A DNA stretch of 64,000 nt from assembly GCF_002252505.1 (NCBI RefSeq), contig NZ_NNRL01000153.1, forward strand, positions 62,001 through 126,000, written 5' to 3'. Numbering within the stretch: the stretch's first letter is position 1; every line of letters begins with the position of its first letter. The notes beneath the pieces are model-generated. The model was not told where the DNA came from, ran no database searches, and saw nothing but the letters and a program-made list of their open reading frames with translations. Origin of the DNA: Brucella grignonensis (GTDB lineage: Bacteria; Pseudomonadota; Alphaproteobacteria; Rhizobiales; Rhizobiaceae). Made by a program: the position numbers and the translations under genes. This document shows positions 18,948 to 28,124 of the stretch, one piece after another.

Positions 18948-19109
18948 TTAGAAGACTGCCAGATATTTCAGGAGCGATATGATACCGATGATGATGACGA
19001 TCACCTGAGCGATCTGTTTTACTTTCCCATCAAGTGGCAGCATGTTGATGAGATAAAGAACGAGAAAGATAACCAGAATTGTTATCAGAAGACTGATGAG
19101 GATGGACAT
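18948..19109 (-). CDS. Small membrane protein, Thivi_2564 family
   Basis: A 53-residue protein with two hydrophobic helices (about 2-23 and 30-51) separated by Pro-Leu-Asp-Gly-Lys-Val-Lys-Gln. It fits the widespread small membrane family named after Thivi_2564, of unknown function. I start at ATG 19109. The open frame reaches 19169, but that adds 20 polar residues with no ribosome site. It is a single gene beside a palindromic repeat. Confidence 0.75.
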   Translation of the reverse strand: MSILISLLITILVIFLVLYLINMLPLDGKVKQIAQVIVIIIGIISLLKYLAVF

Positions 19110-19312
19110 AGGCTGTCGGCCCCTTCTAGGAACGGCTTTTCTATAAGCATTCGGTGGTGGTTCCTTCACAGCACCGAATTAAACTTGAGAAATCATGGGA
19201 AGCGAGGAGTATTTCTGCCCCCGCACATCCCTGATCTCAACCATTTTCCGTTTGAAAATGATGTACCGGTTAACGTTCCAATGAGAGTATGGTTCCAACA
19301 CCTAGCAAAGCA

Positions 19313-19336
19313 AAACGGCGACTTTCGCCGCCGTTT
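19313..19336 (-). terminator. Terminator of the CoA-transferase gene
   Basis: An 8-bp stem AAACGGCG/CGCCGTTT (19313-19320 with 19329-19336) followed on the minus strand by TTGCTTTGC, 28 bp after the stop. Confidence 0.65.
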
Positions 19337-19363
19337 ACCGTATTTCCTGTCTGGAATTATTCG

Positions 19364-20854
19364 TTATTTTAACATTGAGCCTGTTTGTTGACGTCGGCTA
19401 TGCCAGCTGAATGCTTCTTCCAGAAGGTGAGGGGTGTGCCCACCTCGGCTGCATGCACGCTCAAAATAATCATTCAGCTGATCGCGATAATCCGGATGAG
19501 CGCAGTTGTTGATAATCAGCTTTGCCCGTTCACGGGGCGCAAGGCCACGAAGATCTGCCAGACCTTGTTCGGTCACGAGAATATCCACATCGTGTTCTGT
19601 ATGATCCACATGTGTCACCATCGGAACGATCGACGATATCGCACCATTTTTGGCTTCGGACTTACTGACGAAGATCGAAATATAAGCATTACGCGCAAAA
19701 TCGCCTGAACCACCAATACCATTCATCATGTGCGTGCCATCCACATGAGTCGAATTGACGTTTCCGTAAATATCGAACTCAAGCGCGGTGTTGATACCGA
19801 TAATGCCAAGACGACGGATAACCTCGGGATGATTGCTGATCTCTTGCGGACGCAGGATCAGTTTATCGCGATAGCGATCAATGTTGTTGAAGACGCGTTC
19901 ACCACACGCAGGGCTCAATGTAATCGAAGAACCTGACGCATAATCGAGTTTACCTGCATCAAACAGATCAAAGGTGCTGTCCTGGAGCACTTCACTATAC
20001 ATACGCAGATTATGGAACGGGCTTTCAGCAAAGCCATTGAGAACCGCGTTCGCGATTGTGCCGATACCGGCCTGCAAAGGATTGAGCGTCAGATCGAGAC
20101 GACCCGCCTCCACTTCATTCAAAAGAAACTGGATGAGGTGTGAAGCAATCGCAATCGTCTCACCATCTGCAGGCTCTACGGTTGAAGCGCTATCATTTTC
20201 CTGCGTAATGACGATGCCGGCAATCTTCTCCGGCGGAATGGGAATATATGGAAGACCAACCCGGCTGTCACAGGCTGTGACCGGAATTGGGTCGCGGGAA
20301 GGGCGCTTCGTCGGTATATAGATGTCGTGCAATCCTTCAAGAGCCAATGGCTGATTCAGGTTGACCTCAACAATGACTTTCTCGGCAAGAATCGCAAAAC
20401 TGGCGGAATTACCGATGGATGTCGTGGGAATGATCCCGCCATTTTCGGTGATAGCAAGCGCCTCGACGACAGCGTAATCGATAGGGCCAATCTGATTGGA
20501 TCGCAGCTGTTCAACAGTCTCTGACAAGTGTTGATCGATAAACATGACTTCGCCGCGATTGATCGCTGCACGCAATGTACGATCCACCTGAAATGGCATC
20601 CGGCGTGCCAGTACATGTGCTTCCGTCAGCAGCTTGTCGACATCGTGGCCGAGGGAAGCACCGGTAATCAAAGTTATCTGAAAGGGATCGCTTGCGGCGC
20701 GTGCCGCCATTGCCAGTGGAACAGCCTTGGCATCCCCTGCGCGCGTAAATCCGCTCATGCCAACAATCATGCCATCTTTGATCAGGCTTGCGGCTTGCTC
20801 CGCAGTGATAATCTTGTCACGCAAAGACGCGTTCCTGATGCGTGCTTCCAACAT
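19364..20854 (-). CDS. Acetyl-CoA hydrolase/transferase (succinyl-CoA:acetate CoA-transferase type)
   Basis: About 496-residue family I CoA-transferase. The segment Gly-Ile-Gly-Gly-Ser-Gly-Asp-Phe-Ala-Arg-Asn-Ala-Tyr and Val-Thr-Glu-Gln-Gly-Leu-Ala-Asp-Leu-Arg-Gly-Leu are those of succinyl-CoA:acetate CoA-transferases (AarC/Cat1/ScpC). These move CoA between acetate and succinate and allow acetate assimilation. Pure hydrolase activity is an alternative. The start is ATG 20854, nine bases after GGAAGG. An in-frame TTG at 20863 overlaps that ribosome site and is less likely. Confidence 0.88.
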   Translation of the reverse strand: MLEARIRNASLRDKIITAEQAASLIKDGMIVGMSGFTRAGDAKAVPLAMAARAASDPFQITLITGASLGHDVDKLLTEAHVLARRMPFQVDRTLRAAINRGEVMFIDQHLSETVEQLRSNQIGPIDYAVVEALAITENGGIIPTTSIGNSASFAILAEKVIVEVNLNQPLALEGLHDIYIPTKRPSRDPIPVTACDSRVGLPYIPIPPEKIAGIVITQENDSASTVEPADGETIAIASHLIQFLLNEVEAGRLDLTLNPLQAGIGTIANAVLNGFAESPFHNLRMYSEVLQDSTFDLFDAGKLDYASGSSITLSPACGERVFNNIDRYRDKLILRPQEISNHPEVIRRLGIIGINTALEFDIYGNVNSTHVDGTHMMNGIGGSGDFARNAYISIFVSKSEAKNGAISSIVPMVTHVDHTEHDVDILVTEQGLADLRGLAPRERAKLIINNCAHPDYRDQLNDYFERACSRGGHTPHLLEEAFSWHSRRQQTGSMLK

Positions 20855-21242
20855 GTAATTCAACCTTCCTTGCAGACCGGCTTAAGAGCCGGAAACAACG
20901 CCCTCCACTACGCCCAACTGCTGTGAGCATGGAGCCAGAGTCAGCGCATGCAGGTAATAGCGCATGCTGACTGCGATTACACGCATGCTTTGGTCTTAGA
21001 TCAGCATTCCGGAATTACAGTGGGAATCGGTTCCAAGGAATGATTTCGATCAAAGGAGGCGCGTGAAAAATGCATTCCATGCTTTGGCGGAAACATGGTT
21101 CAAACTATTCACAACACAATGATTTCAAGATAAATCTAACGCTGTTGGCACCGTCCTTCTCATAAAAAACACTGAAGCGCATTTCTTTCAGCAGCACCGT
21201 CTGGCTGGGGATTATGTCTTCGCAAGCAGAAGAGGTTACGCG
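20855..21242. other. Divergent intergenic region
   Basis: About 390 bp between the CoA-transferase and VOC genes, expected to hold both promoters. GCATGC occurs three times within about 55 bp (20945-20995), two of them inside a hairpin with AGTCAGC/GCTGACT arms. It could be a regulator site, but no known motif was recognised. Confidence 0.4.
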
Positions 21243-21647
21243 ATGAACGATATCGCTGATCAGAGTGTCGGTTTCGGACGAATTGCGGCTATGATTCCGG
21301 TCAAAGACATGGATGTCGCCTGCCAATTTTACTGCGGTGCATTAGGTTTTAAAAAAGTCTTCGAAAACGGAAATCCGGTGGGTTTCATGATCCTGAAACG
21401 CGAAGAAGGTGAACTGCACCTCTCACTACAAAAAAACCACAAAGCTGCTAATTTCAACATTGCGCATATGCTGGTGAAAGACGTCGATGCTATGCACGCC
21501 ATCTGTAAACGGCACGGCATGAGGATCATAAAAGGTCTGCAAGACAAGGACTACGGCTTACGGGCATTCGTTTTTGAAGACCCGGATGGAAATCGTATCG
21601 ATGTAGGGCAAAAAGCCAGTTCAAGCCGCCTGAATGAGCGCGCGTAA
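21243..21647 (+). CDS. VOC-family (glyoxalase/bleomycin-resistance fold) protein
   Basis: A 134-residue single VOC module pair. The N-terminal half has Ile-Pro-Val-Lys-Asp-Met-Asp ... Phe-Tyr-Cys-Gly-Ala-Leu-Gly-Phe; the C-terminal half ends in Phe-Glu-Asp-Pro-Asp-Gly-Asn-Arg-Ile-Asp, where the Glu is the usual metal-ligand position. Members include antibiotic-binding proteins, lyases and dioxygenases. Here the substrate is unknown. The ATG at 21243 follows AGAAGAGG at about 5 bp. Confidence 0.82.
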   Translation: MNDIADQSVGFGRIAAMIPVKDMDVACQFYCGALGFKKVFENGNPVGFMILKREEGELHLSLQKNHKAANFNIAHMLVKDVDAMHAICKRHGMRIIKGLQDKDYGLRAFVFEDPDGNRIDVGQKASSSRLNERA

Positions 21648-21680
21648 TATCTTGTAATATTTACAACAAGTGAGAAACAG

Positions 21681-21705
21681 GGCAGGGCTTTTAGATAGCC
21701 CTGCC
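21681..21705. terminator. Bidirectional terminator
   Basis: A perfect 9-bp GC-rich stem (21681-21689 with 21697-21705) between the convergent VOC and glycine-zipper genes. Confidence 0.7.
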
Positions 21706-21716
21706 TTGCAATCTCT

Positions 21717-21962
21717 TTACCGACAACGCGCCGTATAAATTCTGCCGTGGCGGTCTCTATATTCACATTTACCGTTGCGTAAGTTGCGAACAAGCAAACC
21801 ACCAATAGCACCGGCGCCAGCACCGATCAGTGCTCCTCGTCCACCACCGGCTATTCCTCCAATAGCGGCACCGGCAACGGTTCCGATGCTGACATCCTTC
21901 TCGGTCGTCGTGCATCCAGCAATGATGAGCATGGCAACCAGTGCCGCTGAAATCTTACCCAT
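21717..21962 (-). CDS. Glycine-zipper lipoprotein
   Basis: About 81-residue lipoprotein. A signal peptide ends in Ile-Ile-Ala-Gly-Cys (lipobox). The middle is a glycine zipper (Gly-Ala-Ala-Ile-Gly-Gly-Ile-Ala-Gly-Gly and Gly-Ala-Gly-Ala-Gly-Ala-Ile-Gly-Gly) like that of small outer-membrane lipoproteins of the SlyB/YMGG type, followed by a short basic tail with two cysteines. It is probably an envelope-integrity protein; its exact role is unknown. Start ATG 21962 with GGAGAGGATA upstream. Confidence 0.8.
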   Translation of the reverse strand: MGKISAALVAMLIIAGCTTTEKDVSIGTVAGAAIGGIAGGGRGALIGAGAGAIGGLLVRNLRNGKCEYRDRHGRIYTARCR

Positions 21963-22300
21963 TGAACCTATCCTCTCCTTGAAACGATAAACGCCCAATT
22001 ATATGCTAAAGAATTGAATTTTGTGCGCTTTCACATATGTGATATAAATCCATTTCGCGCCAAAATGCGAATACTTTCTTGGGGGATTTCTATGCTCCGC
22101 ATAGGTCCAATCCCAAATTTTGCTTAGATGCATTTTCATATTTTTCGCTTTAACAATGGGCTCTCAGTACGGAGTAACTCATTGTTATCACTGGAAAATC
22201 ACATTTCAACCTAGAACATACCCTAGCCATAGACCACAATCACATAAGATAGATTATGGAACTATTAGATTGAAATCTGTATGCGAACTCACGACGAACG
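21963..22300. other. AT-rich intergenic region, nothing recognised
   Basis: About 340 bp holding the promoter of the lipoprotein gene. No ORF with a ribosome site, repeat or RNA gene was seen. Confidence 0.4.
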
Positions 22301-23146
22301 TTAGCGTCGCTGAGCGATATACAGATGTCCCGGCACCGGCGATCCTTGCTCGCTTCGAACTGTGATGTCTGTGCAGCGTATGCAATCCATTCCGTGTACT
22401 GAGAGCAGCGAACGCACATAGGATTGCGCATGTGCAAAGCGCTGGAAATCACCGACCATGAAATCGCGCCCAGCGAAGCGCTCGTCGGGCTGTGTTTCAC
22501 TGGAAAAGCCAAAATAGCCTCCGGCCTGCAGATGATCAGCAACGCCCGAGAAAAAACGGTCCAGCTCGCCCATATAAGGCAGTACATCAGTTGCGACGAT
22601 CAGGTCCCAATTGTCTTCCTCAGTGGTCTCCAGGAAACGGACTGCCTCGCCAACAAAAAGCGCATCGTAATCGCCCTTTTCATAGGCCACTTCGATCATG
22701 TTTTCCGATATGTCGACGCCTGTCTTATGATCGGCCATATCATCCAGTGCATCGGCTGAAAGTCCCGTACCACAGCCCAGATCCAGCATACGCTCAGCCT
22801 GAAACTCGTCATCCAGTTCCAGAAGCATTTCGCGCAATTGCAGCGGCACATCGTAACCAAGCTGATCGACAAGAATAGTGTCGAACATCTCGGCATGCTG
22901 ATCAAAAAGCGTAGCAACATAAGCGTCAGGCGCTTTTGGCGGCACCGTTCCACGCCCCATGCTCGCCAGACGCACAGCAGCACCGCCGTGGTCATCGGGA
23001 TCAATTTCGAGAACTGCTCTATAGGCTTCAGCAGCAGCATCCAGATCGCCAGCCTTTTCCAAGGCAAGCGCATGATTATAAGCCTCAGCCAGCGCTTCTT
23101 GATCAAGAGAATCCGTGTTGTTGGACTTGCCGTTCTGCTTGGACAT
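22301..23146 (-). CDS. TPR-containing SAM-dependent methyltransferase
   Basis: A 281-residue protein. Residues about 15-60 form one TPR-like helix pair (Ala-Leu-Glu-Lys-Ala-Gly-Asp-Leu-Asp-Ala-Ala). The rest is a class I methyltransferase with motif I Met-Leu-Asp-Leu-Gly-Cys-Gly-Thr-Gly and motif II-like Thr-Gly-Val-Asp-Ile-Ser. The substrate is unknown. Such proteins are annotated in Rhizobiales simply as methyltransferases. Single gene; ATG at 23146. Confidence 0.87.
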   Translation of the reverse strand: MSKQNGKSNNTDSLDQEALAEAYNHALALEKAGDLDAAAEAYRAVLEIDPDDHGGAAVRLASMGRGTVPPKAPDAYVATLFDQHAEMFDTILVDQLGYDVPLQLREMLLELDDEFQAERMLDLGCGTGLSADALDDMADHKTGVDISENMIEVAYEKGDYDALFVGEAVRFLETTEEDNWDLIVATDVLPYMGELDRFFSGVADHLQAGGYFGFSSETQPDERFAGRDFMVGDFQRFAHAQSYVRSLLSVHGMDCIRCTDITVRSEQGSPVPGHLYIAQRR

Positions 23147-23237
23147 CTGCGTTGCCTTTTGTTGAGCCGTCAGCGAACTGAAAAGGCCTATAGAGAGCTA
23201 ATATATGGGTTAGGGCTGTCTTTTCCATAGATAGAAA

Positions 23238-23260
23238 AGGCGAGGCGAAACCACTCGCCT
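23238..23260 (-). terminator. Terminator of the SBF-like transporter gene
   Basis: A 7-bp stem AGGCGAG/CTCGCCT (23238-23244 with 23254-23260). The minus strand continues with TTTTCTATC. Confidence 0.7.
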
Positions 23261-23301
23261 GCCCTCCTACCCTCATATCAAGATGACAGCAAGAACCAGT
23301 T

Positions 23302-24288
23302 CTATTCGGCTGCTGCGGGAGCCGTGCTTGAAGCAGGCTTATGGTCAGCAAGCTTTCGTGCAATGACTGCACAAGCCATCAGCTGGATCTGGTGAAACAG
23401 CATGAGCGGCAGCACCACGCTGCCCACATTCGCGCCTGCAAAGATCACACTGGCCATCGGCGCACCGCTGGCAAGGCTCTTCTTAGAGCCGCAGAACATG
23501 ATGGTAATGCGGTCAGCGTGGTTAAAGCCGAGCCACTTGCTGCCATACCAAGTCGCCAGCATAACGATCACCAGAAGCAGGATACTTACACCGATCATGA
23601 CGCCCAGATCGTTCCAAGAAACTGTATGCCACAGTCCTTCGACAATGGCCTCGCTGAAGGCGAGATAGACCACCATCAGGATCGAGCCTCGATCAACAAA
23701 ACCAAGCGCTTTGCTGTGACGACGCATGAAATTGCCAATCCATGGTTGCAATATCTGCCCTAAAACAAACGGTGCAAGCAACTGAAGCAAAATGGATTCG
23801 AGCGCATCGACAGAAATCCCGCCGCCGCCTTTGACTGCAAACAGCAACCCGACGAGCAATGGTGTCAGGAACATACCAAAGATGTTCGATGCCGATGCAG
23901 AAACGATAGCCGCAGAAACATTGCCACCAGCCATTGAGGTGAAGGCAATTGAAGATTGTACGGTGGAAGGCAGAACGCAAAGGTAAAGAATGCCGAGATA
24001 GAACGGCGATTGCGCAAGCCCCGGAATAGTCCAGCCCGCGGCCAGTCCTAAAATCGGAAACAGAACGAATGTTGCGCAAAGGACTGCCAGATGCAATCGC
24101 CAGTGGGTCACACCTGCGATAACTGCCTCACGCGACAAACGTGCACCGTGCAAGAAGAACAGAAGCCCGACGGCGATCTTGGTTGCGATCCCGAACCATT
24201 CAGCAAAATCACCCTGCACAGGAAAAAATGACGCGAGCAGAATGGTCGCAATCAACATGCAGGTGAATTTATCGGGCAGAAAACGCAT
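23302..24288 (-). CDS. Bile acid:sodium symporter family transporter (YfeH/SBF-like)
   Basis: A 328-residue inner-membrane transporter with about nine to ten hydrophobic helices, of the SBF-like branch of the BASS superfamily. The stretch Phe-Cys-Gly-Ser-Lys-Lys-Ser-Leu-Ala-Ser-Gly is characteristic of that branch. The physiological substrate is unknown. It is a single gene with a terminator downstream. Confidence 0.87.
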   Translation of the reverse strand: MRFLPDKFTCMLIATILLASFFPVQGDFAEWFGIATKIAVGLLFFLHGARLSREAVIAGVTHWRLHLAVLCATFVLFPILGLAAGWTIPGLAQSPFYLGILYLCVLPSTVQSSIAFTSMAGGNVSAAIVSASASNIFGMFLTPLLVGLLFAVKGGGGISVDALESILLQLLAPFVLGQILQPWIGNFMRRHSKALGFVDRGSILMVVYLAFSEAIVEGLWHTVSWNDLGVMIGVSILLLVIVMLATWYGSKWLGFNHADRITIMFCGSKKSLASGAPMASVIFAGANVGSVVLPLMLFHQIQLMACAVIARKLADHKPASSTAPAAAE

Positions 24289-24310
24289 TTCTCGTCAGTC
24301 CTTCAGCATG

Positions 24311-24360
24311 GCATTCTCGAATGCTCTCCTAAAACACCAGGGCGTCTCGGAGAGCATTCT
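24311..24360. repeat. Short intergenic palindrome
   Basis: AATGCTCTCC and GGAGAGCATT arms with a spacer of about 18 bp, between the transporter and galE genes. The GAGCATT end resembles the ends of the longer repeats at 18845 and 27118. Confidence 0.4.
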
Positions 24361-24485
24361 GAGCATATTTGATCCCTAATCTGTAATAATCCGATCAGAA
24401 ACCGGAACAATACTAAAGGAATAGAGCCAACCGCCAATTGGATCACTTTTCCGGGAAAAATCGTCGATTAAGAGCTTTTCAGCCC

Positions 24486-25499
24486 TCAATCCACTTCATA
24501 TCCATTTGGATTTTTCGACTGCCAGTTCCACATGTCCTTACACATTTCGCGAAGATCCTTCTCGGCGGTCCAGCCAAGAAAATCACGCGCAAAAGCTGGG
24601 TCAGCGTAGCATTCGGCCACATCGCCCGGACGGCGTGGAGCGACCTCATACTTAATTTCACGATTTGAAACGTGTTCGAAGGCTTTGACCACATCGAGAA
24701 CGCTATAGCCCTGCCCTGTCCCCAGATTGACAGAAAAGCACTTCGGTTCATCAAGTTTTTTGAGTGCTTTAAGGTGTCCTGCCGCAAGATCAACAACGTG
24801 AATGTAATCGCGCACGCCTGTACCATCCGGCGTGTTGTAATCATTGCCCCAGATGTTGAGCTTTTCACGACGACCGGTTGCCACCTGCGCAATGATCGGC
24901 ATCAGATTGTTTGGAATCCCCTTGGGATCTTCACCGATAAGACCACTTTCATGCGCACCAACCGGGTTGAAATAACGCAGGATCGCGATCTTCCAGCTAT
25001 TGTCGCTGTTATAAAGATCGCGCAGCATATCCTCGATAACAAGCTTCGTGCGTCCGTATGGATTGGTCGCAGAAAGCGGCTGATCTTCGGTAATCGGCAA
25101 TTTTTCCGGGTCGCCATAAACAGTCGCAGACGAGCTGAAAACAAGCGTTTTAACGCCTGTAGCTTCCATTGCCTGTAACAAACGCAACGTACCAAGCACG
25201 TTGCAATCATAATAATGCAATGGCTTTTCACTCGATTCACCGACCGCCTTCAAACCGGCAAAATGAATGACAGCCGTGCATTTATGGCGCGTGATAATCT
25301 GTTCCAGCAGGGTGCGATCGCGAATGTCGCCCGGCTCGCGAATAGGTGCGCGACCAGTGATCTTTTCCACGCGATGAAGAGCTTCCGGATTGCTGTTATC
25401 GAAATTATCGACCACCACCACGTCATGACCGGCTTCAATCAGCTGTACGCATGTATGCGAACCGATATATCCAGCGCCACCAGTTACAAGAATCGTCAT
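24486..25499 (-). CDS. galE: UDP-glucose 4-epimerase
   Basis: A 337-residue extended short-chain dehydrogenase that interconverts UDP-glucose and UDP-galactose, feeding LPS and exopolysaccharide synthesis. NAD site Gly-Gly-Ala-Gly-Tyr-Ile-Gly at 7-13; catalytic Ser124, Tyr148 and Lys152 (Tyr-Gly-Arg-Thr-Lys). Length and ending are as in the family. ATG at 25499. Divergent from mazG with about 155 bp between. Confidence 0.95.
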   Translation of the reverse strand: MTILVTGGAGYIGSHTCVQLIEAGHDVVVVDNFDNSNPEALHRVEKITGRAPIREPGDIRDRTLLEQIITRHKCTAVIHFAGLKAVGESSEKPLHYYDCNVLGTLRLLQAMEATGVKTLVFSSSATVYGDPEKLPITEDQPLSATNPYGRTKLVIEDMLRDLYNSDNSWKIAILRYFNPVGAHESGLIGEDPKGIPNNLMPIIAQVATGRREKLNIWGNDYNTPDGTGVRDYIHVVDLAAGHLKALKKLDEPKCFSVNLGTGQGYSVLDVVKAFEHVSNREIKYEVAPRRPGDVAECYADPAFARDFLGWTAEKDLREMCKDMWNWQSKNPNGYEVD

Positions 25500-25655
25500 G
25501 CTTTAAATACCTGCTTGTTGAACATACTGCCCCAATGTGCGATCCCGAGAGCGTTTGCTGGCTGACTATGCAAAAACCACAGCAGACTGCAACCCAACCC
25601 TTCCGATTCTCGCAAATTGCCTCAAGAATGCGACATCAATTTTACTGGAGTGAAG

Positions 25656-26480
25656 ATGGAACCCTCCCGCAATATCGACCGTCTTCTCGAAATCATGGTT
25701 GCTCTTCGCGACCCCGAAACGGGCTGTCCTTGGGATGTAGAACAGACTTCCAAGTCAATCGCACCATATACACTTGAGGAAGTCTATGAGGTCCTAGATG
25801 CAATTGAGCGCGATGATGCCGATGATTTTCGTGAAGAACTCGGCGATCTGTTGTTGCAGGTGGTGTTTCACTCCCGCATGGCTGAAGAACAAGGCAAGTT
25901 TGGTTTCGGTGATGTTGTCGAAGCCATCACACACAAGATGATCCGCCGCCATCCGCATGTGTTTGGCGATGCCGAAGCCAGAAGCGCCGGGATGGCCAAA
26001 GGATCATGGAATCGTATCAAGGCTGAGGAAAAAGCTGAACGCGCGGAACGCCGCGCCAAGCTCGGCTTGGAAACCATTGATAAAACACGCTATCTTGACG
26101 ATATACCACACGCCTTCCCTGCCCTTTTACGCGCCTTGAAGCTTCAGCAAAAGGCAGCCAAGGTCGGCTTCGACTGGTCAGAAGCAGCCCCCATATTGGA
26201 CAAGATCGCGGAAGAAACAGCCGAACTGAAAGAAGCGATGGCGGCGCAAGACAAGGCCAATATTGCAGAGGAGTATGGCGATCTGCTCTTCGCTATGGTC
26301 AATCTTGGCCGACATCTGGAAATTGACGCCGAAACAGCGCTCATTGCAGCCAATGACAAATTCAAGCGTCGCTTCGATTTCATCGAAAAGTCATTGAAGG
26401 AAACAGGCAGTAGCCTTGAGGCAGCACGGCTCGATGACATGGAAGCAATCTGGGTCGAGGCAAAGAAAAAAGGGCTCTAA
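25656..26480 (+). CDS. mazG: Nucleoside triphosphate pyrophosphohydrolase
   Basis: A 274-residue protein with two MazG domains that hydrolyses non-canonical or excess NTPs to NMP and pyrophosphate. The first domain carries Glu-Glu-Val-Tyr-Glu-Val and Glu-Glu-Leu-Gly-Asp-Leu-Leu (the EExxE...ExxD metal-binding helices). The second repeats this as Glu-Glu-Thr-Ala-Glu-Leu ... Glu-Glu-Tyr-Gly-Asp-Leu-Leu. The start is ATG 25656, preceded by GGAGTGAAG; the frame extends to 25617 without support. Confidence 0.94.
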   Translation: MEPSRNIDRLLEIMVALRDPETGCPWDVEQTSKSIAPYTLEEVYEVLDAIERDDADDFREELGDLLLQVVFHSRMAEEQGKFGFGDVVEAITHKMIRRHPHVFGDAEARSAGMAKGSWNRIKAEEKAERAERRAKLGLETIDKTRYLDDIPHAFPALLRALKLQQKAAKVGFDWSEAAPILDKIAEETAELKEAMAAQDKANIAEEYGDLLFAMVNLGRHLEIDAETALIAANDKFKRRFDFIEKSLKETGSSLEAARLDDMEAIWVEAKKKGL

Positions 26481-26488
26481 GCAGCCCT
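26471..26488 (-). terminator. Terminator of the flavin reductase gene
   Basis: AGGGCT/AGCCCT stem overlapping the mazG stop. The minus strand continues TTTTTTC. It probably serves the flavin reductase gene ending 7 bp away. Confidence 0.6.
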
Positions 26489-26494
26489 CAAAAT

Positions 26495-27109
26495 TCAAAC
26501 TTTGTCTTCCCACTTCGGTCGGAACATCTGATAGACCTCTTCGGTGGTTGCATAATCCATATAGCCAAGTCGGGTAACCGGCTTGGCTTTTCTTATGTCA
26601 AACAGCCCATCTGTCAGAACGCTTTCGTCGATATGAACGCCGACGACTTCGCCGATGACCATATAATTGTCCGTCGGCCTGCCCTCTTTGTCTTGCAAGC
26701 GCTTGATATCTACCGCCACACATTCCAAGGCGGCATAGGCTTCCTTCACGTATGGCGCAGCGATGAGCTTACCGTGCGCAACTGTCAGGCCAGCATACTC
26801 AAATTCGCTTACACTGCGCGGAGCGTTGACCGAAGAAGCATTCATTTTCTCTTTCAGGTGATCACTGACCAGACTGGCTGTGAATTCACCTGTTTCCTCT
26901 ATGAATGTGACGCTGTCTTTCACGCCCGAGGACGAAAACATCACCATCGGTGGTGTGTCACATATGGCATTGAAAAACGAGTATGGCGCTAGATTGACGG
27001 CACCCGCCGCCGAACGAGTCCCGATCCAGCCGATCGGACGAGGTGCGACAATCGCCTTAAATGGATTGTGAGGCAAATTATGACCAGTAGACGGTTCATA
27101 AAACATCAT
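26495..27109 (-). CDS. Flavin reductase-domain protein
   Basis: About 204-residue FMN-binding split-barrel protein of the flavin reductase / DIM6-NTAB family. Signature segments are Ala-Pro-Arg-Pro-Ile-Gly-Trp-Ile, Asn-Leu-Ala-Pro-Tyr-Ser-Phe-Phe-Asn and a Pro-Pro-Met-Val-Met-Phe-Ser-Ser strand. It is likely a reduced-flavin producer or flavoprotein of unknown partner. Two adjacent ATGs (27109, 27106) follow GGTGGAAA. The frame also has GTG at 27118, but that base is the edge of a repeat, so I reject it. Confidence 0.87.
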   Translation of the reverse strand: MMFYEPSTGHNLPHNPFKAIVAPRPIGWIGTRSAAGAVNLAPYSFFNAICDTPPMVMFSSSGVKDSVTFIEETGEFTASLVSDHLKEKMNASSVNAPRSVSEFEYAGLTVAHGKLIAAPYVKEAYAALECVAVDIKRLQDKEGRPTDNYMVIGEVVGVHIDESVLTDGLFDIRKAKPVTRLGYMDYATTEEVYQMFRPKWEDKV

Positions 27110-27117
27110 ATTTTCCA

Positions 27118-27224
27118 CCAGAGCATTTCCTGTTTTTCTTGAATCATTGGAAATGCTCTATCTCTTTGTTTTTTCGCATTATCCGACGCAAAACCGCTTC
27201 GCACTTTTGCTGGAAATGCTCTAG
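27118..27224. repeat. 107-bp intergenic palindromic repeat (RPE/Bru-RS-like)
   Basis: Bounded by CCAGAGCATTTCC on the left and GGAAATGCTCTAG on the right, with a further internal GGAAATGCTCTA and an arm pair around GCAAAACCGCTTCGC. It matches 18845-18944 in reverse orientation and shares its plan with 49796-49900. This size and plan resemble the palindromic Bru-RS/RPE elements known from Brucella and rhizobia. Confidence 0.75.
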
Positions 27225-27250
27225 TTATAATTAATTCATAAAGCGAAAAC

Positions 27251-27835
27251 TTAAGATGACCATGGTCCACTATAATCGGAAACGATCTTGTCCATTTCCG
27301 CTCTCGGACGCTCAGGCATTTTGTTTTCTGCTGTCCCGATATGCACGAAACCAGCTACCCGTTCGTTGGGGGCCAGTCCCAGATGAGCGCGCGCTGGCGC
27401 GTCATCGGAATACCAATTGGTGATCCAGTTGGTTGCATAACCCAGCGCATTCGCTGCAATGCAAAGGTTCATGGCCACGGCACCTGCCGAAAGAAACTGC
27501 TCCCATTTCGGAATGCGTTCATGTGCAACCGGCGACGAAACAATACCAATGACCAATGGAGCGCGTGCAAAACGTGCCCTCTCCTGGTCTTTACGGCTAT
27601 CGTTCAAAGGGCCTTCACGCTCTTCGGCCCGCTTGGCGAGATACTCACCAACCTTGTGACGAACATCTCCGCGATAAAGAATGAAGCGCCATGGTGTAAG
27701 GCGTCCGTGATCTGGTACGCGCGCAGCCACTTTCAGCAATTCGTCGAGTTCAGCCCCCTCAGGTGCTGGTTCCGAAATGACGGAAATTGGCGTGGAGCTA
27801 CGCTGCGCCAGAAAATCAAACACTGGATGTGTCAC
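27251..27835 (-). CDS. Nitroreductase family protein (YdjA-like)
   Basis: A 194-residue FMN-dependent oxidoreductase. N-terminal Phe-Leu-Ala-Gln-Arg-Ser-Ser, then Ala-Ala-Arg-Val-Pro-Asp-His-Gly-Arg-Leu-Thr-Pro-Trp-Arg-Phe matches the short single-domain YdjA type. It likely reduces nitro compounds or quinones with NAD(P)H; the natural substrate is unknown. Start codon GTG at 27835 with AAGGGAT upstream. Confidence 0.9.
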   Translation of the reverse strand: MTHPVFDFLAQRSSTPISVISEPAPEGAELDELLKVAARVPDHGRLTPWRFILYRGDVRHKVGEYLAKRAEEREGPLNDSRKDQERARFARAPLVIGIVSSPVAHERIPKWEQFLSAGAVAMNLCIAANALGYATNWITNWYSDDAPARAHLGLAPNERVAGFVHIGTAENKMPERPRAEMDKIVSDYSGPWSS

Positions 27836-28124
27836 GAGAATCCCTTATCGCTGAAATCTGTATATATGACTTCACTTAGAACATAATCCGACCGGAATGA
27901 AACGAAGATCGATAAGATTATGCGTCAAATAAAAAGCTTTGGATCGCCGATCTGATAACATCGGATTGACCACACGCCAAATGGAGGCGGCTTCTTCGCG
28001 CGCAGCACTGTCTAGGTGTAAAGCCAAAAATCTCTGACGCTATATAGCTCGCATGGATAAATTTGCCATGACAACGGTCGATTTGGCCTTGAATTCGCCA
28101 CCCGCTTGGGTTCAAAACATCATC
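27836..28124. other. Intergenic region and possible N-terminal extension
   Basis: Divergent region between the nitroreductase and secreted-protein genes. CTATAT at about 28040 could be a -10, with no clear -35. The downstream frame can be read from ATG 28053, but the residues before Met at 28125 are not signal-peptide-like. Confidence 0.35.

Noticed and set aside
28053-28124. Start of the secreted protein at ATG 28053
   Set aside because: Adds 24 residues in front of a clear signal peptide with no ribosome site; kept only as an alternative.
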